The position numbers and the translations under genes are program-made. 64,000 bases of DNA from Aquimarina sp. AU474 (GTDB taxonomy: Bacteria; Bacteroidota; Bacteroidia; Flavobacteriales; Flavobacteriaceae), in assembly GCF_900312815.1 (NCBI RefSeq), contig NZ_OMPE01000006.1, forward strand, positions 1 through 64,000, in the 5' to 3' direction. This document shows positions 34,300 through 43,696 of this stretch, piece after piece (position 1 is the first letter of the stretch; the number at the start of each line of letters is the position of its first letter). The notes under the pieces are model-generated. The model was given only the letters and a program-made list of their open reading frames with translations. It searched no databases and had not been told where the DNA came from.

Positions 34300-35622
34300 A
34301 TGAATATTTCAAAAGAGCAATTAGACGAATTAAACGCAGTAGTAACTGTCGATATCGCCAAAGAAGATTATACTGATAAGGTAGAAAATATACTTAAAGA
34401 TTATCGCAAAAACGCGAATATTCCTGGGTTTAGAAAAGGCCATGTTCCTATGGGGTTGGTTAAGAAACAATACGGGAAAGCAGTTTTGGTTGATGAGGTT
34501 AATAAACTATTGCAAGATGCTTTAAATAAATACCTGACTGAAGAGAAATTGGATGTTTTAGGTAATCCTTTACCTAAAGAACAAGAAAATTTTGATTGGG
34601 AAGCAGAAGATTATTCTTTTGAATTCGAGTTAGGGTTAGCACCAAAATTTGAGGTAAAATTGAATGGAAAAAAAGCAATAACACATTATAAAATTGTTGC
34701 TAATGATGAGATGATTGATAATCAAATCAAAACCATCCAAAAACAATACGGGAAACTAATCCCTAAAGATGTAGCTGAAAAGGAAGATTTAATTGCGGGT
34801 TCATTTGTTAATGAAGAAAAGGAAATTAATAATCCAACAACTGTTTCTCTTGAGAAAGTTAAAGGAAAAAGAAATCTTGACAAGTTTTTAAGTGCAAAGG
34901 TTGGAGACACTATTACATTAAAAACAAAGGGATTATTTAATGATGATCATGATTTGATTAATGCGTTAAAAATCTCTCAGGATGATGCTCATGATTTGGA
35001 TGTTGAGGTAGCTTTTACTGTAACAGAAATAAATACGCAAGAGCTTGCAGATTTGGATAAAGAGTTGTTTGATAAGTTATATGGTCCAGATGCTATAAAA
35101 TCAGTAACTGAATTACGAGATAGGATAAAAGAAGATGCTGAGAAGCAATTCGAACAACAATCAGAACAACAATTACTTAATGCTATTACTGAGGCTGCTT
35201 TAGAAAACACTAAATTTGAACTTCCTGTGGAGTTTTTGCAAAAATGGATTCAGGCAACTGGAGAACAACCTTTGACTGTAGATCAAGCCAAAGATGAGTT
35301 TGAAAAAAGCGAAAAAGGATTACGTTATCAATTGATCGAGGGTAAAATCATCAATGATAATAATCTTCAGGTTACTTTTGATGAACTTAAAGCATTTGCA
35401 AAAGAATTAATCAAAGGTCAAATGGCTCAATTTGGACAAAATTCGCCAGAAGATAAAGAGTTGGATGATATCGCTGCCAGAATATTATCAAATCAAGATG
35501 AAGTTAAAAGAATCTCTGAGCAATTAATGAGTAAAAAGTTGTTAAATTATTATAAAGAGAACGCTAAGCTTAAAACAAAAGAGGTTAGCTTTGACGAATT
35601 CATAAAAGAAGTTTACAAATAA
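34300..35622 (+). CDS. tig: Trigger factor
   Basis: Trigger factor binds the ribosome exit and shields new chains. The N-terminal ribosome-binding domain shows 'NIPGFRKGHVPMGLVKKQYG', close to the classic GFRxGxxP signature. The middle PPIase-like domain is divergent, and a long helical C-terminal chaperone domain follows. At 440 residues it has the normal length. The order tig-clpP-clpX is conserved in bacteria and links folding with proteolysis. Confidence 0.93.
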   Translation: MNISKEQLDELNAVVTVDIAKEDYTDKVENILKDYRKNANIPGFRKGHVPMGLVKKQYGKAVLVDEVNKLLQDALNKYLTEEKLDVLGNPLPKEQENFDWEAEDYSFEFELGLAPKFEVKLNGKKAITHYKIVANDEMIDNQIKTIQKQYGKLIPKDVAEKEDLIAGSFVNEEKEINNPTTVSLEKVKGKRNLDKFLSAKVGDTITLKTKGLFNDDHDLINALKISQDDAHDLDVEVAFTVTEINTQELADLDKELFDKLYGPDAIKSVTELRDRIKEDAEKQFEQQSEQQLLNAITEAALENTKFELPVEFLQKWIQATGEQPLTVDQAKDEFEKSEKGLRYQLIEGKIINDNNLQVTFDELKAFAKELIKGQMAQFGQNSPEDKELDDIAARILSNQDEVKRISEQLMSKKLLNYYKENAKLKTKEVSFDEFIKEVYK

Positions 35623-35662
35623 TTAATGTTGTAATTTACTAAGGAATTTATACTTATATTTA

Positions 35663-35698
35663 GGGCGTTAAACCATCATTTGGTTAACGCCTTTTTTA
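35663..35698 (+). terminator. Terminator between tig and clpP
   Basis: GGCGTTAAACC and GGTTAACGCC form a GC-containing stem (one bulge) followed by TTTTTT. It suggests that clpP has its own promoter or relies on read-through. Confidence 0.75.
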
Positions 35699-35725
35699 TA
35701 AATTAAAATTTACAGAAAAAGAAAT

Positions 35726-36400
35726 ATGGATTACGGTAAAGAATTCGAAAAATACGCTACTCAGCACCATGGGATTAATAGTAACTACTATAATCAGATT
35801 GTGAGTAGTATGTATCCAACAGGAATGACTCCTAATATCATAGAAGAGCGTCAAATGAATATTGCAATTTTTGATGTCTTTTCTAGATTGATGATGGATC
35901 GTATTATTTTTTTAGGAACTGGAATTAATGATCAAGTTGCCAATATCGTTCAGGCGCAATTATTGTTTCTGGAAAGTGTAGATTCTACAAAAGATATTCA
36001 GATATATATTAATTCGCCTGGTGGAAGTGTATACGCAGGTTTAGGAATATATGATACAATGCAGTTTATTAAGCCAGATGTTGCCACTATATGTACTGGT
36101 ATGGCCGCATCAATGGGCGCAGTATTGTTGTGTGCTGGACAAAAAGGGAAACGTTCTGGATTGCCTCATAGCCGTGTGATGATTCATCAACCATTAGGAG
36201 GAGCGCAAGGACAAGCAAGTGATATCGAAATTACAGCACGAGAAATTCTTATATTAAAAGAAGAATTATATAAGATTATAGCAAAACATTCTGGGCAAAA
36301 GTATGATAAAGTCTATGAAGATAGTGATAGAGATTATTGGATGAAAGCCGATAAAGCTCTTGAGTATGGAATGATTGATGAAATTTTGACTAGAGAATAA
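35726..36400 (+). CDS. clpP: ATP-dependent Clp protease proteolytic subunit
   Basis: ClpP is the serine-protease chamber fed by ClpX. The catalytic Ser129 lies in '[13 protein letters not shown]' and His154 in '[11 protein letters not shown]'; '[18 protein letters not shown]' is the conserved head region. The N-terminus is about 25 residues longer than E. coli mature ClpP ('[20 protein letters not shown]'), consistent with a propeptide. It lies 90 bases upstream of clpX. Confidence 0.97.
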   Translation: MDYGKEFEKYATQHHGINSNYYNQIVSSMYPTGMTPNIIEERQMNIAIFDVFSRLMMDRIIFLGTGINDQVANIVQAQLLFLESVDSTKDIQIYINSPGGSVYAGLGIYDTMQFIKPDVATICTGMAASMGAVLLCAGQKGKRSGLPHSRVMIHQPLGGAQGQASDIEITAREILILKEELYKIIAKHSGQKYDKVYEDSDRDYWMKADKALEYGMIDEILTRE

Positions 36401-36490
36401 ATACTGCTTTTAAAAAGAAGAGGAGTTTATATATGTAATCTGTTTTGTAAGCAGATGTATAAATTATGATGAAATAGAAACTAAATAACG

Positions 36491-37723
36491 ATGGCCAAAG
36501 AAGATTTAGAATGCTCTTTTTGTGGGAGAAAGAAGCCTGAAACTAATTTATTGATTGCTGGATTAGATGCGCACATTTGTGACCGATGTATAGTTCAGGC
36601 ACATGGAATTGTAGTAGAAGAAGCCAAGGATGAAGAAACCGGAGAGCTTAGTAGTGAATTAATGCTGCGTAAGCCAATGGCTATTAAGAAGTTCTTGGAT
36701 GAATACGTGATAGGGCAAGAGTTTACCAAGAAAGTAATGTCTGTAGCGGTTTATAATCATTATAAGCGTCTACTTCAACCCCAGACCGAAGATGAGATTG
36801 AGATTCAAAAAAGTAATATCATCATGGTTGGACAAACGGGTACAGGAAAAACATTGATGGCTAAGACAATTGCCAAAATGCTTAACGTGCCTTTAGCAAT
36901 TGTAGATGCAACAGTACTTACTGAAGCCGGATATGTAGGAGAAGATGTAGAAAGTATTTTAACAAGATTACTTCAAGCTGCAGATTATAATCTTGAAAAA
37001 GCGCAACGCGGAATTGTGTTTATAGATGAAATCGATAAAATAGCGCGTAAAAGTGATAACCCTAGTATAACACGTGATGTTTCTGGTGAAGGAGTTCAAC
37101 AAGCATTGTTAAAACTCTTAGAAGGAACAGTGGTAAATGTGCCACCCAAAGGAGGTAGAAAACACCCTGATCAAAAGTTTATTGAGGTGAATACAGAGAA
37201 TATACTTTTTATTGCAGGAGGTGCATTTGACGGAATTGAAAAAATCATTCAAAAACGTTTGAATATGCAAGCAGTCGGATATAGCGCTTCTAAAAGTGAA
37301 GATGCTATTGAGAAAGACAACCTATTGCAGTATATTATACCTAAGGATTTAAAAGATTTTGGATTGATTCCTGAGATTATAGGTAGGCTACCTGTGCTTT
37401 CATACATGAACCCTTTAGATGCAGAGACACTAAGATCTATTTTGACAGCACCAAAAAATGCTATTATTAAGCAATACAAGAAGTTGTTTGAAATGGATAA
37501 TATTGAGTTTTCTATTACAGATGGAGCATTAGATTATATTGTGGATAAGGCGATGGAGTATAGACTTGGTGCTCGTGGTTTAAGGTCACTATGTGAGGCT
37601 ATTTTGACAGATGCAATGTTTGAGCTGCCAGAAAGTGACGAAAAGGAATTTAGGGTGACTAAGGACTATGCCGAAAAGAAACTTAATAAATCAACCATTA
37701 AAAAACTAAAAGCCGTTTCTTAA
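36491..37723 (+). CDS. clpX: ClpX, ATPase subunit of Clp protease
   Basis: ClpX unfolds tagged proteins and feeds ClpP. The N-terminal zinc domain has '[10 protein letters not shown]' and 'HICDRC', the AAA module has Walker A '[15 protein letters not shown]' and Walker B '[11 protein letters not shown]', and 'EIIGRLPV' and '[13 protein letters not shown]' close the fold. At 410 residues it is complete. A strong bidirectional terminator follows. Confidence 0.97.
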   Translation: MAKEDLECSFCGRKKPETNLLIAGLDAHICDRCIVQAHGIVVEEAKDEETGELSSELMLRKPMAIKKFLDEYVIGQEFTKKVMSVAVYNHYKRLLQPQTEDEIEIQKSNIIMVGQTGTGKTLMAKTIAKMLNVPLAIVDATVLTEAGYVGEDVESILTRLLQAADYNLEKAQRGIVFIDEIDKIARKSDNPSITRDVSGEGVQQALLKLLEGTVVNVPPKGGRKHPDQKFIEVNTENILFIAGGAFDGIEKIIQKRLNMQAVGYSASKSEDAIEKDNLLQYIIPKDLKDFGLIPEIIGRLPVLSYMNPLDAETLRSILTAPKNAIIKQYKKLFEMDNIEFSITDGALDYIVDKAMEYRLGARGLRSLCEAILTDAMFELPESDEKEFRVTKDYAEKKLNKSTIKKLKAVS

Positions 37724-37770
37724 TTAGGGATGATTTAATTACATACACTTTTTATAAAGTGTTGACATAA

Positions 37771-37806
37771 AAAAACACCTTTATATCAGATATAAAGGTG
37801 TTTTTT
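37771..37806. terminator. Bidirectional terminator between clpX and the 111-aa secreted protein gene
   Basis: AAAACACCTTTATAT and ATATAAAGGTGTTTT pair perfectly around a CAG loop, with A/T runs on both ends, so it can stop clpX transcription and that of the convergent gene. Confidence 0.9.
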
Positions 37807-37833
37807 GTTGGTTGATTAGTTGGATGAATCTAT

Positions 37834-38169
37834 TTAATCAGAATATGATATTCTTTGTTTGTTGTTGGTAATGATGTCTTCAGTATTTCTTAATACAATC
37901 TGACTATCCTTAAGTCGAATATCAAAATTGTTTTGACGAATCAAAGCTTCATAAAAAGTAACTTTAGAAATTTCACTGTAGCATATTATTTTTTCTTCTA
38001 ATGTATAATCTTTTTGAGATGATTGGTATGAAGAAATGTCCGTGTTAGTTTTTACAACTTCAGCAACTTCATTATTCCTATTATCATCAAGAGTTGTTGT
38101 ATTGATTTCTTGTGCGCTAATTCCCGTAGCTGAGAGTAAAAAAATAAAACAAGATATCGTAGTTTTCAT
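37834..38169 (-). CDS. Small secreted hypothetical protein, 111 aa
   Basis: A signal peptide ('MKTTISCFIFLLSATGISAQ') precedes about 90 residues that are polar and acidic at first, then a likely helix 'YTLEEKIICYSEISKVTFYE' and 'DIRLKDSQIVLRNTEDIITN'. I do not recognise the family. It has its own promoter (38207-38235) and terminator. It is probably periplasmic, as no barrel or lipid anchor is visible. Confidence 0.78.
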   Translation of the reverse strand: MKTTISCFIFLLSATGISAQEINTTTLDDNRNNEVAEVVKTNTDISSYQSSQKDYTLEEKIICYSEISKVTFYEALIRQNNFDIRLKDSQIVLRNTEDIITNNKQRISYSD

Positions 38170-38206
38170 ATTTTGGGACTTTGAAAAATTTATAACTATC
38201 TGGGAA

Positions 38207-38235
38207 CAAATTTAATATGAAAAACAGATGTCAAA
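38207..38235 (-). promoter_or_regulatory. Promoter of the 111-aa secreted protein gene
   Basis: On the minus strand TTTG is followed after 17 bases by TAAATTTG (38207-38214), a perfect -7 element. It leaves an untranslated leader of about 30 bases. Confidence 0.62.
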
Positions 38236-38413
38236 AAGCAATTCACTAATTTTTAGATTAAACGCTTTTTTTGGTCGATGAAAAACACTTTTTTTTGTTA
38301 AAATTTACAATTCCCACATACTTATTTTACGGTTTAACCATAATTTTGATCATATTCCCGACCATACTTTGATCAAAAAAGGTCAATTTCTTTAAACGAT
38401 TGTAACTGAGTGT

Positions 38414-39943
38414 TTAAGTGAAGGAGTTTACACTATTTAATTCTAATAATTCATCAATATACGTTCTCTTATTCGAAAGTCTAGGTATTTTATGTTGTCC
38501 GCCAAGTTTGTCGTTCTTTTTTAACCAGTCATAAAACAAACCTTTTCTCGCTTCTTGTATTTCGAGTAAGTTTAGTGTAGTGTTATTGTATCGTTTGGCT
38601 TCGTAATCACTATTTACCTGTTGTAGATTTTGATCCAAAAGGTATCTAAATTGATCAATATCCTTTGGTGGTTTGTTAAATTCGATAATCCACTCATGAG
38701 CACCTTTTTCTTTTCCTACCATAAAAATAGGGGCAACGGTGTATTCTACGATTTCACTATTGGTACTTTTGGTGGTTTTTCTCAAAGCCTCTTCTGCATT
38801 TTCAATAATTAATTCTTCGCCAAATACATTAATGTGATGTTTAGTTCTGCCAGATACCTTAATTCTATAAGGATTGATAGATGTAAAACGTACAGTATCT
38901 CCTATTTGATATCTCCATAATCCAGCATTGGTGGTAATAATAACAGCATAATTTTTTCCCACTTCTACTTCACTTAGTGGTATCACTTTTTCATTTTTAG
39001 AACCATAACTATCCATTGGGATGAACTCATAAAATATACCATAATCTAACATTAATAAAAGCTCAGAAGAGTCATTATGATCTTGTATAGCAAAGAAACC
39101 TTCAGAAGCATTGTATATTTCATAATACTTAAAAGAACCTTTGGGCAAAATTTTGTTGTATTGATCCTTGTAAGGTTCAAAACTAACTCCTCCATGAAAA
39201 TATACTTCTAGGTTATTCCAGATTTCAAAAAGGTTTTCATTACCGGTGGCTTCGAGTACTTCGTTAAGCAAAACGAGCATCCACGAGGGTACACCAGCTA
39301 GACTTGTTACATTTTCTTGAATAGTTTCATTAACAATAGCCTTCATTTTAAATTCCCAATCACTCATTAAAGAGACTTCGCTACTGGGTGTAGAGCTAAA
39401 ATCTGCCCAAAAAGGCATGTTGTCTATAATTATTGCTGATAAATCCCCAAAAGAAGTGCCGTTTTCTTTATAAAGTTCTTTACTGCCTCCTAAGCGTAGG
39501 CTTTTTCCTGTAAAGAGTTTTGCATTTTCATTATTATTAAGATACATGCATAAAAGATCCTTGCCAGCAGCAAAATGACAATTCTCAAGAGATTCTTGAC
39601 TTACTGGGATAAATTTACTCTTGGCACTAGTTGTTCCACTAGATTTGGCAAACCATTTAATAGGAGTAGGCCAAAATATGTTGTGTTCGCCAAGACGACT
39701 TCTTTCGATCATAGATTCATAATCTTCATAGGATCGAATAGGAACACGTTCTTTAAATGTTTCGTAATTGTATATAGAAGAGAAATCGTACGTTTTCCCA
39801 ATTTCGGTATTTTTTGCTGATTCCAATAGCACATGTAATAATTCAAGCTGGACTTCATTAGGATACTTTAAGAAAAGTTCCATTTGATGAAATCGTTTTT
39901 TTAAGAACCAGCTGGCAATAGAATTAACTAATGGGATTGGCAT
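38414..39943 (-). CDS. GH3-family acyl-acid-amido synthetase-like protein
   Basis: This 509-residue protein belongs to the GH3 family, related to adenylating enzymes that in plants join auxin or jasmonate to amino acids. Visible motifs are 'KSSGTTSAKSKFIPVSQES' (the ATP-binding SSGTT loop), 'YNASEGFFAIQD' and 'WRYQIGDTVRFTS', with the closing domain 'IKVSGRTKHHINVFGEEL'. Such homologs are standard in Flavobacteriia and their substrate is unknown. It is monocistronic and divergent from the DUF2797 gene, with a small inverted repeat between them. Confidence 0.9.
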   Translation of the reverse strand: MPIPLVNSIASWFLKKRFHQMELFLKYPNEVQLELLHVLLESAKNTEIGKTYDFSSIYNYETFKERVPIRSYEDYESMIERSRLGEHNIFWPTPIKWFAKSSGTTSAKSKFIPVSQESLENCHFAAGKDLLCMYLNNNENAKLFTGKSLRLGGSKELYKENGTSFGDLSAIIIDNMPFWADFSSTPSSEVSLMSDWEFKMKAIVNETIQENVTSLAGVPSWMLVLLNEVLEATGNENLFEIWNNLEVYFHGGVSFEPYKDQYNKILPKGSFKYYEIYNASEGFFAIQDHNDSSELLLMLDYGIFYEFIPMDSYGSKNEKVIPLSEVEVGKNYAVIITTNAGLWRYQIGDTVRFTSINPYRIKVSGRTKHHINVFGEELIIENAEEALRKTTKSTNSEIVEYTVAPIFMVGKEKGAHEWIIEFNKPPKDIDQFRYLLDQNLQQVNSDYEAKRYNNTTLNLLEIQEARKGLFYDWLKKNDKLGGQHKIPRLSNKRTYIDELLELNSVNSFT

Positions 39944-39983
39944 TTTTTGATGTATATTTATGCGAAAATTGTGGTTTATTTGT

Positions 39984-40004
39984 GTTCAGATTGTTGTGAT
40001 CTGA
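39984..40004. promoter_or_regulatory. Inverted repeat between divergent GH3 and DUF2797 genes
   Basis: TTCAGAT-N7-ATCTGAA lies 40 bases upstream of the GH3 start and 60 bases upstream of the DUF2797 start. It could be a repressor site serving both genes, or only a small hairpin; sequence alone cannot decide. Confidence 0.35.
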
Positions 40005-40064
40005 AAACTAAAATAGTAAAAATAATAACATTCTTCCCAGAACCTTAATTTATAATACAACTTT

Positions 40065-40859
40065 ATGCAATATCAAGGGGTGCTTACCAAGATGCAAACA
40101 GAAATAGGGAGTCCTATTCAATATTACCTAGTTTTTGAATCTGATTTTATTCATATCAATCAGTTATTAGATAAAAAAGTGAGTATAGCTTTCGTAGGTT
40201 ATCAATGTCTTGCTTGTGGTAAGAATAAGAAGATATTTAGACAAGGGTATTGTTATGACGATTTTTATAATCAACCTCAAGTGGGGGATTGGGTAATGCG
40301 ACCTGAGCTAAGTACAGCGCATTTAGGTGTTGAGGATAGAGATCTTGAGTTTGAAAAAAAAGCACAACTTCAGCCTCATATAGTGTATTTGGCTAATTCG
40401 AGTAATGTTAAGGTAGGAGTTACCCGTAAATCACAAGTGCCAACACGTTGGATAGATCAAGGAGCTCATGAAGCTATTGAGATTGTTGAAGTGCCAAATA
40501 GATATTTGGCAGGAATTACTGAAGTGGCATTAAAAGATCAGGTGGCAGATAAAACAAATTGGCGTACCATGTTAAAAAATGAAATTGTGGATGAAGATCT
40601 CGTAGCGTTTAAAGATAAGATGAAAAGTTTTATTCCTGGTGAGGTTAAAGAGTACTTTATTGAAAATGGAAAAGAAACCAAATTAGATTTTCCTGTGCTT
40701 AGATATCCTGATAAATTGAAAAGTCTTAACCTTGAAAAAACACCTGAATATGCAGGTGTTTTAAAAGGGATTAAGGGTCAATATCTTATTTTTGAAGACA
40801 ATACTGTTTTTAATGTGCGAAACAATGAAGGATATGTGGTGCGATTAACTATTAATTAA
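40065..40859 (+). CDS. DUF2797 family protein
   Basis: This 264-residue protein has a zinc-like cysteine motif 'YQCLACGKNKKIFRQGYCYD' and the segment 'HIVYLANSSNVKVGVTRKSQ' followed by 'VPTRWIDQGAHEAI', which are the family hallmarks. The latter resembles a GIY-YIG nuclease core ('VYL...KVGVTR...R'), so DUF2797 may be a nucleic-acid enzyme; that is inference. It has no signal peptide. The stop overlaps that of the convergent decarboxylase gene by four bases. Confidence 0.86.
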   Translation: MQYQGVLTKMQTEIGSPIQYYLVFESDFIHINQLLDKKVSIAFVGYQCLACGKNKKIFRQGYCYDDFYNQPQVGDWVMRPELSTAHLGVEDRDLEFEKKAQLQPHIVYLANSSNVKVGVTRKSQVPTRWIDQGAHEAIEIVEVPNRYLAGITEVALKDQVADKTNWRTMLKNEIVDEDLVAFKDKMKSFIPGEVKEYFIENGKETKLDFPVLRYPDKLKSLNLEKTPEYAGVLKGIKGQYLIFEDNTVFNVRNNEGYVVRLTIN

Positions 40860-42313
40860 TTTTGTTCGTTAATTATTGCTAACTCTTCTTTACCGTAAAC
40901 TTCACATTGTTCTAGTGTGTTAGTGATGTCTTCAAGAGTAGTTCTTGGGTTAATAAGGCACATTCTAAGTACAACTTGACCTTGTAAAACAGTAGTGACT
41001 AATAATGCTTCTCTAGAATCTGTTATTTTTTTAGAAATGCTTTGATTTACTCGATCGAGTTCTTCTTCAGAGAGATTTTGTTGTATAGGATTATATCTAA
41101 AATTGATGATGGCCAATGTTGCCGGAGAAGTAATTTCCCATAGTACACTTTTTCTTAAAAGAGCTTCAGTTTGTTCTGCCAGGTCGATATTGTAAGTTAT
41201 GGCCTTTTTAAAAGAATCTAATCCAAAGGTCTTTAATGACATGTAAAATTTTAAGGCACGAAAACGCCTAGTTAATTGGATGCCGTGATCATAAAAATTA
41301 ATTTCAGATTGATTGCCTTCTATGTCTCTAAGGTATTCTGGTTTTTCGGTAAAAGTACTGCTTAACCATTCATGATTTTTAACCAACAAACATCCCATTT
41401 CATAAGGTTGAAAAAACCATTTATGAGGATCTACAGTTAACGAATCAGCACGTTCTATACCTTTTAAAAGTTGTTTCCCATTTTCTGATAATATAGCAGC
41501 TCCACCATAAGCACCATCTATATGAAACCATAAATTTTCGGCCTTACATATATTGGCCATATCCTCAAGAGGATCTACAGTTCCGGTATTGGTAGTTCCC
41601 GCAGATGCTATAATACAAAAGGGTTGTAATCCTTCCAAACGATCTCTTGCAATTATGTTTTTTAATTTATTTAAGGATATTTTAAATTCGATATCTGTTG
41701 GGATAATGCGAATTTGTTCTTTTTTAAATCCAATAACTTTAATAGCTTTTATATTTGATGAATGTGCTTGATCGGAAAGGTATATGGTGGCCTTAGAAAA
41801 ATCACTTCCACATTTTATTCTTCGCGCCGTTACCAAAGCTGTTAAATTGGCCATAGAACCACCACTAGTAAATATACCACCTCCTTTTTTTGTGGGGAAC
41901 CCAAAAATGTCTAATAACCAATTCATAGTTACGATCTCTAATTCGGCGGCGGCAGGAGATGCAGCCCAACCACCTGAAAATATATTGAATCCGGTAGCCA
42001 AAGTATCTGCCATTACACTAATGTAGTTACTGGGGCCAGGAACAAAAGAATAAGATTTTGGATGAGATACAATATTACTATGAGGTATGATTTGTTTCAT
42101 AACAAAATCAAGAACATCATTAGCAGGCGAAGGCACGTTAGGAATATCTTCTGCAAGTAAAGAATCCATTTCTTCTCTTGTTGCTAATGCAACTGGCTTT
42201 TTATCTTTTTGAGTTTCGAAATGATCTACAATATGGTCAATTACTTGATAGCCATATTTTTTCATTTCGTCTTTTGATAATTTTAATTTAGAATTGAGGT
42301 CATTTTCAATCAT
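40856..42313 (-). CDS. PLP-dependent group II amino-acid decarboxylase
   Basis: A fold-type I PLP enzyme of the aromatic-amino-acid/diaminobutyrate/glutamate decarboxylase family. The cofactor lysine is in 'SLTVDPHKWFFQPYEMG', the Asp that holds the pyridine nitrogen in 'FHIDGAYGGAA', and 'FTSGGSMANLTALVTARR' and 'ASAGTTNTGTVDPL' are also typical. I start it at the Met of 'MIENDLNSKL' because a TACATTTG -7 element (42343-42350) would place the transcript start at the longer ORF's first codon. The substrate (aromatic amino acid or diaminobutyrate) cannot be settled by eye. Confidence 0.92.
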   Translation of the reverse strand: MIENDLNSKLKLSKDEMKKYGYQVIDHIVDHFETQKDKKPVALATREEMDSLLAEDIPNVPSPANDVLDFVMKQIIPHSNIVSHPKSYSFVPGPSNYISVMADTLATGFNIFSGGWAASPAAAELEIVTMNWLLDIFGFPTKKGGGIFTSGGSMANLTALVTARRIKCGSDFSKATIYLSDQAHSSNIKAIKVIGFKKEQIRIIPTDIEFKISLNKLKNIIARDRLEGLQPFCIIASAGTTNTGTVDPLEDMANICKAENLWFHIDGAYGGAAILSENGKQLLKGIERADSLTVDPHKWFFQPYEMGCLLVKNHEWLSSTFTEKPEYLRDIEGNQSEINFYDHGIQLTRRFRALKFYMSLKTFGLDSFKKAITYNIDLAEQTEALLRKSVLWEITSPATLAIINFRYNPIQQNLSEEELDRVNQSISKKITDSREALLVTTVLQGQVVLRMCLINPRTTLEDITNTLEQCEVYGKEELAIINEQN

Positions 42314-42342
42314 GATCAAATGTTTTTTTATCACAACATGAA

Positions 42343-42350
42343 CAAATGTA
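42343..42350 (-). promoter_or_regulatory. -7 element of the decarboxylase gene
   Basis: TACATTTG on the minus strand matches TAnnTTTG exactly, about 30 bases before the preferred start codon at 42313. No good -33 match is visible. Confidence 0.45.
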
Positions 42351-42416
42351 AGAGTATATACAGTGATTTACTTGTATAATCCAATAAAAAAATGGTACGT
42401 TGCTATTAACACTAAA

Positions 42417-43055
42417 TTAATCTATGATGAATTTTATGCCTTGAAAAAAAGATATTGTAATTAAAGCGATACCAATGATTCTATGAAGTTTTGTTTTTGA
42501 ACCTTCTTGTTTTTGAGACATTTTGTTTCCCCATTTACCATAAAAGTAGAGTGTAGTGATTTTACCTAGATAGATGCCTAAGAAAAATAATGCGAGCGAT
42601 GAAATAGGATTTTGAGCAGTTAATTCAAAAATATACTTGTTAGTGAGCGAAATAGCAATAATCCAATAAATAACTACGGGTGGGTTAAGTAATGCTAAAG
42701 AGAATCCAGTTAAAAATTTAGATTTGGGTAGTTTTGTTTTGTATTTGGATTTTGTCTTGGTGTTATTTTCTTTGGATTTGATTACCATAAAATAGATTCC
42801 AATAGAAAAAAATAAGGTGATAAAGGCAACTTGAATCCATCTATTCTCTTGAAAGAAATCGGATAACTCCATGCTACAGTGTAATGCAAAAAGTGCCAAT
42901 AATACCTCGCCGATACCCGCCGCTAATGCTACGTATGAAGCTTTTTTGATATTTTCCTTGATAGAGGTGTTAATTACTGCCAAATTAACTGCACCTATGG
43001 GTACAGCTCCTATTATGGCAATTATGGTTCCGATAAAAAGATATAGTATAATCAT
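42417..43055 (-). CDS. LysE/RhtB-family amino-acid exporter
   Basis: Six hydrophobic helices in 212 residues begin with 'IGTIIAIIGAVPIGAVNLAV', the LysE-family N-terminus (usually GPxxxxV). Others are 'IQVAFITLFFSIGIYFMVI' and 'PPVVIYWIIAISL'. LysE/RhtB proteins export amino acids or related metabolites. The C-terminus ends in a final helix 'IIGIALITISFFQGIKFIID'. It stands next to the decarboxylase gene with the same orientation, 80 bases upstream, so export of a related metabolite is possible but unproven. Confidence 0.85.
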   Translation of the reverse strand: MIILYLFIGTIIAIIGAVPIGAVNLAVINTSIKENIKKASYVALAAGIGEVLLALFALHCSMELSDFFQENRWIQVAFITLFFSIGIYFMVIKSKENNTKTKSKYKTKLPKSKFLTGFSLALLNPPVVIYWIIAISLTNKYIFELTAQNPISSLALFFLGIYLGKITTLYFYGKWGNKMSQKQEGSKTKLHRIIGIALITISFFQGIKFIID

Positions 43056-43106
43056 GCCTCTTTAGTTGCATTTGGTCATGTAATCTTACAAAAGATACGA
43101 TTTTAA

Positions 43107-43134
43107 AAAACAAAGAAGCGGCATTCGCCGCTTC
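43107..43134 (-). terminator. Terminator after the first secreted two-gene module
   Basis: GAAGCGGC and GCCGCTTC form a GC-rich 8-bp stem with an ATTC loop; on the minus strand it is followed by TTTGTTTTTT. It closes the 43182/43697 pair. Confidence 0.85.
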
Positions 43135-43181
43135 CTACCCTAAGTAATATAATGATAATTTAAAAACACATTACTGATTTT

Positions 43182-43625
43182 TTAAAAACTTCCATTGACC
43201 CCTATTCGCATCTTTTTTATGATTTCTTCGAAATAGAGTATGGTCCAAATAATTTTTTCGGTATCTGCATAAGGGACTAATTCTTCAATCACCTCTTTAG
43301 TAGTTTCTAGATTTTTTTCGGTTGACTCTGTACCATTTTTCAAGATTTTGAGATGTCTTGAATCTTCCTTTATGCCTATGTCGCTTAATTTAACACCCGC
43401 TTCATTGGTTAAAGAAATAAATGGAAGTATAGTCATGATTTCTTCTACTCGATCGGTGTAAAGCTTAATAAGCTCTCCTTTTTTTAAGGTTTCTAGATCG
43501 CTAATGGTATGAAATCTGGTTATTTGTTTCTTCTGCGTAAAAAACACCGCGTCGTTTACTTTTTGAGCTATAGCGCTATGTGCAATTATAAAGAAGAAAA
43601 AACTAATGGATAATAATCTAAACAT
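43182..43625 (-). CDS. Small secreted protein, partner B of duplicated module (copy 1)
   Basis: A signal peptide ('MFRLLSISFFFFIIAHSAIA') precedes a helical domain with 'LKKGELIKLYTDRVEEIMTI', 'LPFISLTNEAGVKLSDIGIK' and 'VPYADTEKIIWTILYFEEII'. I do not recognise it. It is clearly paralogous to the protein at 45490-45927: the same order of motifs, the same length and mostly identical conserved blocks. Each copy follows a large beta-helix-like secreted protein, which suggests that the two products work together on the cell surface or in the periplasm. No catalytic motif is seen. Confidence 0.85.
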   Translation of the reverse strand: MFRLLSISFFFFIIAHSAIAQKVNDAVFFTQKKQITRFHTISDLETLKKGELIKLYTDRVEEIMTILPFISLTNEAGVKLSDIGIKEDSRHLKILKNGTESTEKNLETTKEVIEELVPYADTEKIIWTILYFEEIIKKMRIGVNGSF

Positions 43626-43696
43626 ATGAATATTTAATAAAGTTGTATTTGACCCAATTCTAAGTTGTACTTAAAACTGGGTCAAATTTTAATCTA

